The notes beneath the pieces are model-generated. The model made no database searches. It saw only the letters and a list, made by a program, of their open reading frames with translations, and was not told the DNA's origin. Of a DNA stretch of 64,000 nucleotides, positions 25,600 to 34,724 are shown in pieces. Position numbers and translations under genes: made by a program. Source of the stretch: CF-162 sp040882565 (lineage in GTDB: Bacteria; Chloroflexota; Dehalococcoidia; SM23-28-2; RBG-16-64-32); the NCBI GenBank assembly GCA_040882565.1, contig JBBEAZ010000021.1, forward strand, positions 47,002 to 111,001, read 5' to 3'. Position 1 is the stretch's first letter. Each line of letters opens with the position of its first letter.

Positions 25600-27460
25600 T
25601 TAGGGGGTGCAGGGCCCCCCGATAAACGGACTCAGGGCAAGCGCATCTTGGCTGTTTATGTTGCCGCTGAGCACGATGTCGTAGCGCACAGGAGCAGGCG
25701 GGATCGCCTGCCCGAAATACGGTTTCACGGCGAGCACATCTTGGACATTGACGTGGTTCGATTCAACGATGTCAGCTGGCCACGTGTCTGAGGCGGAATC
25801 CGGCGGGCCAGAACCACCCGGTGTGAACCCGCAAGCGACCTCGGGATCCGTTCCGAGGGTAATTTCATGCGCGCTGGTGAACCCGTCACAGTCACCGTCT
25901 CCGGCAGGAACAGTCCAGGGTAGATACTTCGGATTGTCTACTGCCTCATCGGCGTTGACTCGCCCGACACCACCTTCCCAGTTGATCGGATCAACGTTAG
26001 CCGGGTCGAGGATGGTGTTGACGATCTCGCAATGATTCAGACCCATAGAAGCCAGTAGCGCAGCCACTCCCGCAACGTGGGGGGAGGCCATCGAAGTCCC
26101 CGACCACTTGGCGTACCCTTGTTGTGGAGACGTCGAGAGGATCGACGCAGCCGGAGCGCTAATGTCCACCCACGTCCCGGCGTTTGATCCCTCGCAACAG
26201 GTGACCCAACGATTGTCTTGCGCATCGGTGCCACCCACGGCAATGACATTGTCATATCCGGCGGGGTACACTCCCTGATTGCTATAGGAGTTCCCGGCAG
26301 AGGCAACGACTACCACTCCCTTTGTGTACCAGGCGTAGTTGATAGCCTCTTGTTCGGCGGCCAACCCGAACTGATAGCACCCCCGTAAGCTGATGTTGAT
26401 GACCTTGACCCCCTGGTTAGCGGCGTCCTGTATAGCCTGAGCCAGCGCGCCGCAATTTTCGCCAAATACACAAACGCCCTGGACCGTTTCGAGCACTTTG
26501 TACGACCGGACCAGCGAGTCCCAGCCAACCCCCGCAACCCCTTCCGCATTGTCCGTGTCCGCAGCAGTAATCCCGGAGGTAACTGTGCCATGCCCATAGC
26601 CTGGACTCCCAACACAACCATCACCCGTGCCGCCGGTTCCGGTATAGTCAGTCTGCGACAGCATCTTGTTGTATAGGTCGTCGTGCCCTAAGTCCACTCC
26701 GGTATCTATCACGGCGATGGCAACGCCAGAACTACCGGTCGTGACGGACCAGGCTCCCGGTGCATCTATCTTCTGTGGCGCCCACTGCTGATCACCGTAG
26801 CACTGAGGGTCTGGACTCACGTAGCCAGGGGTCGTTCGGGGCAAGGTCGGGGCCTCCGCCGTTGGCCAGAAGCGGCTCAACCCACTCTACATAGCTCTCA
26901 TCTGCTATCGCCTCTATGTATTGGACTTCCTGGCCCGAGGGCACATCGACGAAGAACCATCTGGAAAGATCAAGGTCCGAGGCGCCGTCAAACAGAGGGC
27001 CGGATGCGGCGGCGCCAGCTCCACTGAGGCGTTGCTCGTCACCCTCTTCTCTAACTTTCACCAGAATCTTGCCTGGGGCGACGGCGTCGCCTGCGCCCGG
27101 TAAGTGATATGGCTGGACGATAAGGGGGATGACGACCACTTGCCCGCCGGCGGTTGTGAGTTCCACTGTCGAAACGTCGGTTTTCACAGGCATGGTGAAG
27201 CGGATCACACCGTCCGTGTCGATATGAGTTACCTTCTGCGCGCCATCGAAGTTGAGGGTGATAGTATCCCCAACGTTGCCGAGGCACGCACCCGAGACTT
27301 CAACGCCATCACCAGCAATCACTGGCGACGGGAGGACTGAGCTGATTTCTGGAAGGCACCCCTCAGCATCATCGTCACCTGCGGACGAGTGCGCCGTCGC
27401 CCCAAGCGTCATCGTGCCAGCGCCAATGATCAACAGCACAAAAAGCCTGGTGCGCATCAT
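25600..27460 (-). pseudogene. Subtilisin-like (S8) protease, frameshifted
   Basis: Two frames form one gene. The first (27460 leftward to about 26835) has a signal peptide, an IPT-like beta-sandwich (ISSVLPSPVIAGDGVEV) and a propeptide (PGKILVKVREEGDEQ ... SYVEWVEPLLANGG), then breaks in a C-run after LAPNDP. The second (to 25600) continues GYVSPDPQCYGDQQWAP with the catalytic Asp in VIDTGVD, His in GYGHGTVTSG and Ser in GTSMASPHVAG. Its end has a dockerin-like region (VNVQDVLAVKPYFGQ, INSQDALALSPFIGG). All catalytic residues are intact. One base change would restore the full protein, so it may be an assembly error or a recent lesion. Confidence 0.8.
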
Positions 27461-28064
27461 TCCTCCGCAGGGCGATTGTCATCCCAGCCGCGAAGGCGAG
27501 AGTACCTGCGAGCAGCAACGCCGCCAACCGCCAGCTGTTCCCGGAACCGCCAGACTCGACCGGCCCGCCGGTCGTCGGCAATTGCCCCGGCGTCGGCGTT
27601 AGGGACGTTGGGGTCGGCGAAGCTGTCGGGCTGGCACCCGACAACTCGACATCGACAATCACGTCGTCACCGGTCCACACGAACTGACGTGTGATCGTGC
27701 CGACCTCCGTCTGGACCCCGAACGTGATGGTCGTCGGCGGGCCCTTGGCGCATTCGGGTGGAATTCCGGTTCCACCTAACGGCCATCCTACGGCGAATTC
27801 CGGCCCCACGACGGGTTCGTCGAGCCCACCGAACGGGCAAAGCACACCGTCTGCCGTAATGTCGGGGAGCGGGATCACGCTCAGCTCCACCGGCACTCCG
27901 TTGAGCAGAAACCGCAACCCTATGCGGGATGTGCCTGGCGCGACGGTTGGGGCCTCAATAGGCGTCGGTGTCGGCGTATTCCCCGACGCGCCCGCAATGC
28001 TGGCCACCCCAAGGCCGGTGAGTACGAGAATCAATAATGAAGGAAGAATCAGTACGCGCCGCAT
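27375..28064 (-). CDS. Exported protein with LPTTG sortase-type tail
   Basis: 229 residues. A signal peptide (RRVLILPSLLILVLTGLG) is followed by a TPTPT linker, a beta-rich domain with two Cys (VLCPFGG, PPECAKGP), a second Pro/Thr linker, and LPTTGG, a hydrophobic segment (WRLAALLLAGTLAFAAG) and RR. This is the classic LPxTG sorting signal. The frame then continues about 20 residues and overlaps the start of the protease gene by 86 bp, longer than expected; a lost stop near the GGAGGA ribosome site of the next gene may explain it. No sortase gene is in the window. Confidence 0.68.
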   Translation of the reverse strand: MRRVLILPSLLILVLTGLGVASIAGASGNTPTPTPIEAPTVAPGTSRIGLRFLLNGVPVELSVIPLPDITADGVLCPFGGLDEPVVGPEFAVGWPLGGTGIPPECAKGPPTTITFGVQTEVGTITRQFVWTGDDVIVDVELSGASPTASPTPTSLTPTPGQLPTTGGPVESGGSGNSWRLAALLLAGTLAFAAGMTIALRRNDAHQAFCAVDHWRWHDDAWGDGALVRR

Positions 28065-28446
28065 CGTGCCCCCCTTTGGCTGTGGGGTCGGCTAAGCGTA
28101 GTCCTAGGTTGTCACCGCGTCAATACCGTAAATCGCCATTATCGGCGCGTTTTTTCCTCTCCAGTTCACACGCGAACCCACAGTGCCACCCACCCCTCGC
28201 AACTCCCGCGCCTTTCCGCTATCCTCTTCCTGCCCCTTAACAAAATTGAAGAGCCGTCTGCCCCCATTTACTGCCCCTCAACCCCCGGCTCCCCACACCA
28301 ACCGGCAGCGAGACAATCATCTTGAACTCAATCAAGTCGCCGCGCCCATTCCTATCTGAAACCCCCCTCGAAAAACGAAAGACCGAAAAACGCAATCAAG
28401 TTGTCTTGATTGAACCAAGACGCGCAAATCGGGCCCCGCCCAGGCC
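28065..28446. other. Gene-free stretch between glyA and the LPxTG gene
   Basis: About 380 bp with no credible coding frame. Apart from the glyA terminator at its left end I see only short C-rich runs. It presumably holds the promoter of the LPxTG/protease genes near 28065-28140, but I cannot point to clear -35 and -10 boxes. Confidence 0.5.
28376..28412 (-). terminator. Intrinsic terminator of glyA
   Basis: On the minus strand: caatcaag, loop acaa, cttgattg, then cgttttt. This is an 8-bp perfect stem (28393-28412) followed two bases later by a T-run, about 35 bp past the glyA stop. The layout is that of a Rho-independent terminator. Confidence 0.75.
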
Positions 28447-29709
28447 CTACGCCGAAACCGCCGCCCGGTCCGTGATCCCCGGCACCGGGTACACCTCCGC
28501 AAACTCCTCGACCTCCCGTCGCAACCCCTCCAGCGTCGCCTCGTCGTCGCGGCCCTCGATCGCCCGCGCGATGAACCCCGCCACAGCCCGCATCTCCTCC
28601 GGGCCCATGCCGCGGGTCGTCAGCGCCGGCGTGCCGATCCGCAGACCACTGCCCTGCAGGGGCGGCCGCTCATCGTACGGGATCGTGTTCCGGTTCACCG
28701 TGATCGCCACCTTGTCGCAGATCTGCTCCGCCTTCCGCCCGCTGATCCCCTTCACGCCCACGTCGACCAGGATCATGTGGTTATCAGTGCCCCCGGAGAC
28801 CAGGCGGAACCCGTGCGACTGCAGCGCCTCCGCCAGCGTCTTCGCGTTATCGACGACCTGCTGAGCGTAGTGCTTGAACTCCGGCCGCAGCGCCTCGCCA
28901 AAGCACACCGCCTTCGCCGCGATGATGTGCATGTGCGGGCCGCCCTGCACGCCCGGGAACACAGTCTTGTCAATCGGCTGCGAGATCTCTTCCTTGCTCA
29001 GGATGAAGCCGCTCCTGGGGCCTCGCAGCGTCTTGTGCGCCGTCGAAGTGACCACGTCCGAGTACGGCACAGGGGTCGGGTGCACGCCACCCGCGACCAA
29101 ACCAGCGATGTGCGCCATGTCCGTCATCAGGTACGCACCGACCTCATCGGCAATCTCGCGCGCCTTCGGAAAGTCGATGATCCGCGTGTACGCCGTCGCC
29201 CCGACGACGATGATCTTCGGCTTGTGCTCACGCGCCAGCCGCGCCATCTCGTCGTAGTCGATCAGCTCTGTCTCGCGCACCACGCTGTATGGCACGAAGT
29301 TGTACAGCCGCCCAGAGAAGTTGACCTCGCGACCGTGCGTCAGGTGACCGCCCTGCGCCAGGTTCATGCCCATCGCCGTGTCCCCCGGCTCGATCAATGC
29401 GAAGTACGTGGCGAGGTTCGCCTCAGCGCCGCTGTTTGGCTGGACGTTCGCGTGCTCAGCGCCGAACAGCTCCTTCGCCCGGTCGATCGCCAGAGTCTCC
29501 GCCTCATCGACGATGTGACAGCCGCCGTAATAGCGCTTCCCCGGGTAACCCTCGGCGTACTTGTTGGTCAGCACCGAGCCCATCGCCTCGAGCACCGGCG
29601 CGCTCGTGTAGTTCTCGGACGCGATCAGCTCCAGGCCGAGACGCTGACGCTCCTGCTCGCGGCGGATGATATCGGCAACCGTGGGATCACTCTGCTCAAG
29701 AACGGACAT
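28447..29709 (-). CDS. glyA: Serine hydroxymethyltransferase
   Basis: 420 residues of a PLP enzyme that converts serine plus tetrahydrofolate to glycine plus methylene-THF. Motifs: ELIASENYTSAPVLEAMGS, TNKYAEGYPGKRYYGG, SGAEANLATY, and the PLP Lys in TSTAHKTLRGPRSG. The length is normal. The start is ATG 29709 (MSVLEQSDPTVADII), preceded by agagaggtgcccc; the upstream reading MQCLPTGEALL is unlikely. The gene stands alone, with a T-run terminator downstream. Confidence 0.97.
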   Translation of the reverse strand: MSVLEQSDPTVADIIRREQERQRLGLELIASENYTSAPVLEAMGSVLTNKYAEGYPGKRYYGGCHIVDEAETLAIDRAKELFGAEHANVQPNSGAEANLATYFALIEPGDTAMGMNLAQGGHLTHGREVNFSGRLYNFVPYSVVRETELIDYDEMARLAREHKPKIIVVGATAYTRIIDFPKAREIADEVGAYLMTDMAHIAGLVAGGVHPTPVPYSDVVTSTAHKTLRGPRSGFILSKEEISQPIDKTVFPGVQGGPHMHIIAAKAVCFGEALRPEFKHYAQQVVDNAKTLAEALQSHGFRLVSGGTDNHMILVDVGVKGISGRKAEQICDKVAITVNRNTIPYDERPPLQGSGLRIGTPALTTRGMGPEEMRAVAGFIARAIEGRDDEATLEGLRREVEEFAEVYPVPGITDRAAVSA

Positions 29710-30311
29710 GGGGCACCTCTCTAAAACACAAAGCAGCGCCTCCCCGGTGGGAAGACACTGCACATTCGAGTCGCTTAGCTGAGATCGTGAACTGAGTTTT
29801 ACTCCTTCGCCCCGCGCAACGGCGGCGACCGCCCCAGTTTATGTCGCGCGCAGAAACGCGTCAATCAGACACGCCCGCGTATGTTGAACCTTCGTTGAGC
29901 GCGCCCTGGAGAAATGCCGAGGTTCCGCAGGATCAAGAAACAGACCATACATGTGTGGACAAGCCAGATGAGCCGGCGCCTCGCTCGCGGTCCTTCGTGC
30001 GTCGCGAACGTGTCAAAACTCCCGCCGGCTCGGATCCACCCGCCGCGCCTCCCCCCTCGGAGGCCACCCCCGTCCCCCCGCAAATGCCGCGCCGTTCCAC
30101 AACCCGAACAAGGCGAAGATCGCGCCCGGATAGTCATCCCCCGGCAGCAACGAGGTTCGAGCCCGTCCGAAGTTGACGTCGAAGTGCGTGAAGTGCGACT
30201 CGGCGCCAGCGGCACGCCGTACCTGCGCGTGGTGCCAAAACGCCGCCGGCTGAAGGGCGTAGCGCCCGGCCACATCGAAGCGACTCTCGCCGGCAGCCGG
30301 CCGCAGGGCCC
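29710..30311. other. Decayed intergenic stretch, possible minus-strand gene fragment
   Basis: About 600 bp without an intact gene. A minus-strand frame at 30013-30273, open further upstream, reads AGRYALQPAAFWHHAQ and HFTHFDVNFGRARTSLLPGDD with GC-rich third positions, so it may be the end of a lost gene. It would run into the permease remnant in antisense. I do not recognise the product. The segment next to glyA (29710-29860) presumably holds its promoter, but no clear boxes are visible. Confidence 0.35.
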
Positions 30312-30788
30312 GGTTGCCCGCGTCCTCGCGATCGTACGCCGTGTTGTTCTGGGCACCCCCTGCGACTGCTCAGATCGTGCACGAGCGCCTGTCCAGGCTG
30401 ATGGCGCTCCCGATCATCGCCTCGGACGCTCTCTCTTCCTCGGCATACGCCACCGAGGAGATCCTCCTTGTACTCCTCCTCGCGGGAACAGGCGTTTGAA
30501 TATTCGCTGCCGATCACCGGCGTCATCGCTGTGCTCCTGGCCCTGGTGGCGGTCTCGTACCGCCAGACGATCAAGGCCTATCCCAATGGCGGCGGCGCCT
30601 ACATCGTCGCGCGTGAAAACCTCGGCACAGGCATAGGCCTTGTCGCCGCCGGGGCGTTGCTGGTCGACTATGTGCTCACCGTCGCCGTCAGCGTTGCCGC
30701 CGGAGTCGCGGCGGTGACCTCGGCAGTGCCCGATCTCATCGACTTCCGAATCGTGAATTGCGCTATCATGCCCAAAGTTTACGCCTGA
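30312..30788 (+). pseudogene. APC-type permease, frameshifted and truncated
   Basis: Three frames together give the start of an APC-superfamily permease: VLAIVRRVVLGTP, then ATAQIVHERLSRLMALPIIASDALSSSAYATEEILLVLLLAG, then EYSLPITGVIAVLLALVAVSYRQTIKAYPNGGGAY and VAAGALLVDYVLTVAVSVAAG. Breaks lie near 30350 (C-run) and 30493. The protein stops at about residue 150 (PKVYA), with at least two thirds of the transporter missing. With two frameshifts and a truncation this is a real pseudogene. Confidence 0.75.
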
Positions 30789-30862
30789 GGGCGTCGGCGC
30801 CAAACGCCATCAGCCCGCCTCACACAGGAGGCGGCCTGATTCTCTGCGGCGCGCGCAGGCTG

Positions 30863-31219
30863 CTACTGCGGATACTGGATCAGTTGACAGTAGTTTCCGT
30901 CGGGGTCGAGGAACGTCGAGATCGTCCCGCCCCACTCTTCTTTGCCGGCGGTGCGGATGAACTTGACTCCTTGCCCTTCGAGTCGGGCTTGCTCTGTCTT
31001 GAGATCATCGACCACGAGATCGACAAGCATTCGCTGCGGCTCGCTGGCAGCGCCCTTGACCTCGCTGTGGCCGTCCACGAACAGGTTCGCCCCTGCGACG
31101 GCGAAGGCGCCGTCGCCCAAATCAGGCACGGTTGGCAAGCCGACAGTCTCGCGGTAGAACGCCTTGAGGCGATCCGGATTCTCCGTCAGGATCTGGATAT
31201 GAAAGTTGTTGACCTTCAT
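30863..31219 (-). CDS. VOC/glyoxalase-like protein
   Basis: 118 residues, one vicinal-oxygen-chelate fold: MKVNNFHIQILTENPDRLKAFYRETVGLP at the start and STFLDPDGNYCQLIQYP at the end. The family includes glyoxalases, dioxygenases and resistance proteins. A metal-ligand His is plausible at FHIQIL and an acidic partner is less clear, so activity is not assigned. A ribosome site (agaaaggacagacc) precedes ATG 31219. Confidence 0.82.
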   Translation of the reverse strand: MKVNNFHIQILTENPDRLKAFYRETVGLPTVPDLGDGAFAVAGANLFVDGHSEVKGAASEPQRMLVDLVVDDLKTEQARLEGQGVKFIRTAGKEEWGGTISTFLDPDGNYCQLIQYPQ

Positions 31220-31300
31220 TGGTCTGTCCTTTCTACGTTCTGGTGATGATTCGAGTGAAGCCTAACCGACACACGTGACACCGGGTTGTCAGTACGGAAA

Positions 31301-32407
31301 CTAACGCTCGCTCAGCGCCCAGGCGTGCTCGTTGAGCGCCATCAGCCCGCCGGACATCAGCGAATGCCCGCCGAGCAGCACCGGTACCGCCACCTCACAC
31401 GCGGCGCGCGTGAACTCGAGCAGAAACGGGTCCGAAATCCCCTGCCAATCGCCGAGGTCAGAGAGAAAGCGGTCCTCGCGGCTCGCGGCGATCCGCTTGT
31501 GCGCGAGCAGCACGCGCGTGTCCAGGAACGCGGCCTCACCCAGTTCGGCCAGCGTCTCGAAGAACCGCTCAGTCCCTGCCGACTCCAGGTAATAGCCAAG
31601 CAGCGACCGCGCCGACTCCGCGCGTCCGTCCGCTTCCATCCCACGCTCTTCCGCGAAGAGGCGCACGCGACACGCCGTCTCGCGCTCCAGGTACACCCAG
31701 GCATGACTACCGACACGTCCTGCTACGAGGACCTGTGCGCGCCGGTCAGTAAACAGCGGAAGCGTCCGCTGGTACCGTGACGTGTCGAGACCCAATCCGT
31801 CGAGGTACGCCTGCAACCGCAGCCCGCAACCGCCGGTGACGGAGAGCACGAGCAGGTCGCTCGGCGAATCGATGTCCATCTGCGTCACAACCGTTCGCGG
31901 TAGCGATTCGACCGTCAGCCCGGCCTCCGTCAGCGCCCGCGCGAGCGCGTTGTCACGCTCAACTGCCTCCACCGCGGCGAGCTCAGTGTCGGTGACCGGG
32001 AATGCGATGAGGTCCGAAGAGTAGTGGTTGTTCGTGACCGCGACACCAGCCTCAAGCCGCGATACGACATCATCAAAGTCCTCCGCGCTGAACAGCGGCA
32101 CGCTCCCGCCACCCATGTACACGAGAGACCCCAGCGCATTGCTGCGGATCACCTCCGCGAGGCGCCCACCGAACTGATACACCCCTGTCGAGCAATCAAC
32201 TTCCACGCCCGGCACATCAATCTCCAGCGCCGGATCGTCGGTGACAAGAATCGCGCGGCCGATCGCCTCGCTGCTCAGTGCAGCGTCAATCGCGTCCAGA
32301 GAAGCCGCCAAGCGCGCTCGGTCGACCATCGCCTCGACGGGCGTCTCGCCCGCGCCGCCAAAGAAGACTACGAGCGCCGGTGAATCCACTGCGCCCGCCC
32401 GGGGCAA
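31301..32407 (-). CDS. NTP-transferase-like protein (GT-A fold), function unknown
   Basis: 368 residues. The N-terminal part (ALVVFFGGAGETPVEAMVDRARLAASLDAID, AILVTDDPAL, LVYMGGGSVPLFSAEDFDDVV) resembles nucleotidyl/glycosyl-transferase GT-A folds, with a DSPSDLLVL segment. The C-terminal third is helical (DRRAQVLVAGRVGSHAWVYLERETACRVRLFAEERGM). I do not recognise the family. TTG 32407 lies 5 bp from the pfkB-type kinase stop, so it is the last gene of an hpf/kinase/this group. A role in sugar or cofactor metabolism is possible but not shown. Confidence 0.6.
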   Translation of the reverse strand: MPRAGAVDSPALVVFFGGAGETPVEAMVDRARLAASLDAIDAALSSEAIGRAILVTDDPALEIDVPGVEVDCSTGVYQFGGRLAEVIRSNALGSLVYMGGGSVPLFSAEDFDDVVSRLEAGVAVTNNHYSSDLIAFPVTDTELAAVEAVERDNALARALTEAGLTVESLPRTVVTQMDIDSPSDLLVLSVTGGCGLRLQAYLDGLGLDTSRYQRTLPLFTDRRAQVLVAGRVGSHAWVYLERETACRVRLFAEERGMEADGRAESARSLLGYYLESAGTERFFETLAELGEAAFLDTRVLLAHKRIAASREDRFLSDLGDWQGISDPFLLEFTRAACEVAVPVLLGGHSLMSGGLMALNEHAWALSER

Positions 32408-32412
32408 CGCCG

Positions 32413-33366
32413 CTAGCCCCGGCTACCGACGGGTTCGGCGATCGATTCCACGCGCACACGTGGCTGCAGGATGTCCACCTCGCGCCGATGACAGAGCTCG
32501 GTGCCCGGCGTCAGTACAGCAGCCGTCCCAGCGGCGATGCCGATCTGCATCGCTTCCTTCATGTCGCCGCCACTGCTCAGCGTCAGCACGACGGCGGCAA
32601 GCAGCGCGTCACCTGATCCCACCGCGCTGACCGCCCGCACCTTCGGCGCCACCCCGCGGATGATGTGCCCGTCGTAGATCGCGACCGCTCCGGCTCGGCC
32701 TCGCGTTGCGAGGACGATGGGCACTCCGCCCTCGTGCACTTGGCGAATCGCCTCCAGCGTTGACTCCTCGTCGTCCAGCGGACGTCTGACCAGGCCCTCG
32801 AACTCCCGACGGTTACCCTTGACGATCCGCGGAGTTGCGGCGCAGCCGGAGACGAGCGGACCCGCATCCGCGTCCAGCACGGTGTTGATGCCGCGCTCGT
32901 TCGCTTCCCCGATCATCTCGCCGTAGACGGCGCCTGTCAGCGGCGGCGGAATACTTCCCGCGACAACGAGCCAGTCTCCCGCATGCACGCGGTCCCGCAG
33001 CCGGCGCCGCAATTCCTCGACTGACGCCGCATCGGTCACCGGGCCCGGCGCACTGAGCAGCGTCGTGGTGTGGCGGGCCTCGTCAAGGATCGCAATGTTC
33101 GTGCGCGTCTCGCCTTCCGTGTGCACGAAGTCGGTCTCGATGCCGATCTCCTCAAGCGCGTGTTCGACGTAGCGGCCGAGGCCACCCGGCGCGAACCCCA
33201 TTGCTATGCTCTCGCCGCCCAGCTCCCGGATCACCCGCGAAACGTTGATCCCTTTGCCACCGGGATCGAAGCGGCTGGACTTCACCCTCAGCGTGTCCCC
33301 GGCCGTGAATTTCGGTAGCACCAGCGTCTGGTCCACCGCCGGATTGAGGGTGATCGTGAAGATCAT
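32413..33366 (-). CDS. PfkB-family hexose-phosphate kinase (1-phosphofructokinase type)
   Basis: 317 residues. MIFTITLNPAVDQTL and DPGGKGINVSRVI are the opening typical of the FruK/LacC branch; the catalytic base lies in AVGSGDALLAA. It would phosphorylate fructose 1-phosphate, tagatose 6-phosphate or fructose 6-phosphate with ATP. No phosphotransferase system is nearby, so the substrate is open. The start overlaps the stop of hpf by 4 bp. Confidence 0.86.
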   Translation of the reverse strand: MIFTITLNPAVDQTLVLPKFTAGDTLRVKSSRFDPGGKGINVSRVIRELGGESIAMGFAPGGLGRYVEHALEEIGIETDFVHTEGETRTNIAILDEARHTTTLLSAPGPVTDAASVEELRRRLRDRVHAGDWLVVAGSIPPPLTGAVYGEMIGEANERGINTVLDADAGPLVSGCAATPRIVKGNRREFEGLVRRPLDDEESTLEAIRQVHEGGVPIVLATRGRAGAVAIYDGHIIRGVAPKVRAVSAVGSGDALLAAVVLTLSSGGDMKEAMQIGIAAGTAAVLTPGTELCHRREVDILQPRVRVESIAEPVGSRG

Positions 33367-33938
33367 GCCGGTTCTAAGTTCTCCTCAAGGATCAGCCCGT
33401 AATCGTCGTCCGTCCTTCTATATACGAGTGCCAGTTCGTCGCGGTCTGCATCGCGGAAGAGAAAGAAGGTGTGGCCAAGTAGCTCCATCTGCTCGATCGC
33501 CTCGGCCTCGGTCATCGGTTTCATCGCGAAGTGCTTGATGCGCACAACGCGCCCGTCGATGATCTCGGTGTCCGGTGGCAGCGCCCCTTCAGCAGACTCG
33601 CCTTCCCCCGGCAACCGGTCTTTGTCCACGCGCCTCTCGCTGCGCAGGAGCTTGCGTTCCTTGAAGCGCTTCGCCTGGCGGTCGAGGACGTCGGCGACGG
33701 CATCGAGCGCCACCTCAAGGTCGTGATTGCGTTCCTCGGCGCGCAGGTAGTTGCCGTTGGCGCTGATCGTCACCTGCACCACGAATCGTCCCTCGCCGCT
33801 CTTGGCTTCCCGCCGGACATCAACGATCGCGTGGTCTGCCATCGGCAGGTGCCGTTCGATCCGCCCGAGGTGCTCCGTAGCGTACTTCTTGAAGCCATCG
33901 CTGATCGTGAGGTGCTGTCCGCGGAAGATGACATCCAT
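33363..33938 (-). CDS. hpf: Ribosome hibernation promoting factor, long form
   Basis: 191 residues: an N-terminal YfiA-type domain (MDVIFRGQHLTISDGFKKYATEHLGRIERHL, about 1-100), a basic linker (KRFKERKLLRSERRVDK) and a C-terminal dimerisation domain (IKHFAMKPMTEAEAIEQMELLGHTFFLFRDADRDE). The long form pairs 70S ribosomes into 100S dimers in stationary phase. It overlaps the kinase gene by 4 bp, an uncommon partner. Confidence 0.94.
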   Translation of the reverse strand: MDVIFRGQHLTISDGFKKYATEHLGRIERHLPMADHAIVDVRREAKSGEGRFVVQVTISANGNYLRAEERNHDLEVALDAVADVLDRQAKRFKERKLLRSERRVDKDRLPGEGESAEGALPPDTEIIDGRVVRIKHFAMKPMTEAEAIEQMELLGHTFFLFRDADRDELALVYRRTDDDYGLILEENLEPA

Positions 33939-34022
33939 CAGGCACTCCTTCTCATGGGCTTCGTGTGGTTCGATTGTATGCCGCCCGTGAATCGGCCCTC
34001 AAGCGGCCGAATCGCACTGCCT

Positions 34023-34724
34023 CTAGCTTTCGCGGGCGAACGTCAGGCCGTAGACCCGCTCTGCACCCACACTCTTGAGGACGCGGGCACAGGCATCGAG
34101 TGTTGCGCCCGTCGTCATCACGTCGTCCACAAGGAGGACTGTTCCAGTCACAGCTCCGCGGCTGGGTGCGAAGGCCTTGAGTGCGTTCCTGCGGCGTGCT
34201 TCCTCATCGATTTGCTCGATCTGAGAGACGCCCGGCCGGCGGCTGAGAGCCTTCGCCGCCACCGAGATGCCTGTGCCGCGCCCGATCTCCCGCGCCAGCA
34301 ACAACGCCTGGTTGTAGCCTCGCTGCCTCTGGCGAACGCCCGCCATCGGCACGGGCACAATCACATCGACCTCCGGGCTCCACTCGAGCAGCAGCTTGCT
34401 CATCGCCGCCGCCATTTCGGGTGCGACGGCAGAGATGCCGTCGTACTTGAGCGCGTGCACGAGGTCCCGCGCCGGGCCGCCGAAAACATAAGCGGCACGC
34501 ACCGCCGTGAACGCTGGCGGGCGATGCGCACACTCCCCGCAGCGGGTTGCTTCGCTCATTTGCCAGCAGACCTCGCAGCGAGGATGGTCGGCGTTGGCCA
34601 GCTGGGCCGCGCAATTTCCGCAAACGAACGGCCCGAACGCGCCGCAAGAAACGCAGCGCGGCGGGAAGATAACATCGAGCAGACGTGAGAGGAGCGAACG
34701 CTCTGCGTGTGGCGCAGCGGTCAC
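34023..34724 (-). CDS. comF: ComF-family phosphoribosyltransferase-like protein
   Basis: 233 residues. An N-terminal zinc-finger region (RCVSCGAFGPFVCGNC, CEVCWQ, CGEC) is followed by a type I phosphoribosyltransferase domain with PVPMAGVRQRQRGYNQA and the PRPP loop VLLVDDVMTTGATLDA. ComF is needed for DNA uptake in competent bacteria; in others its role is less clear. The 5' end overlaps the stop of the PLP-lyase gene by 4 bp. No other competence gene is in the window. Confidence 0.88.
   Translation of the reverse strand: MTAAPHAERSLLSRLLDVIFPPRCVSCGAFGPFVCGNCAAQLANADHPRCEVCWQMSEATRCGECAHRPPAFTAVRAAYVFGGPARDLVHALKYDGISAVAPEMAAAMSKLLLEWSPEVDVIVPVPMAGVRQRQRGYNQALLLAREIGRGTGISVAAKALSRRPGVSQIEQIDEEARRRNALKAFAPSRGAVTGTVLLVDDVMTTGATLDACARVLKSVGAERVYGLTFARES

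Noticed and set aside
29710..29860. Folate or glycine riboswitch upstream of glyA
   Set aside because: Neither the conserved core of the THF nor that of the glycine riboswitch could be recognised by eye.
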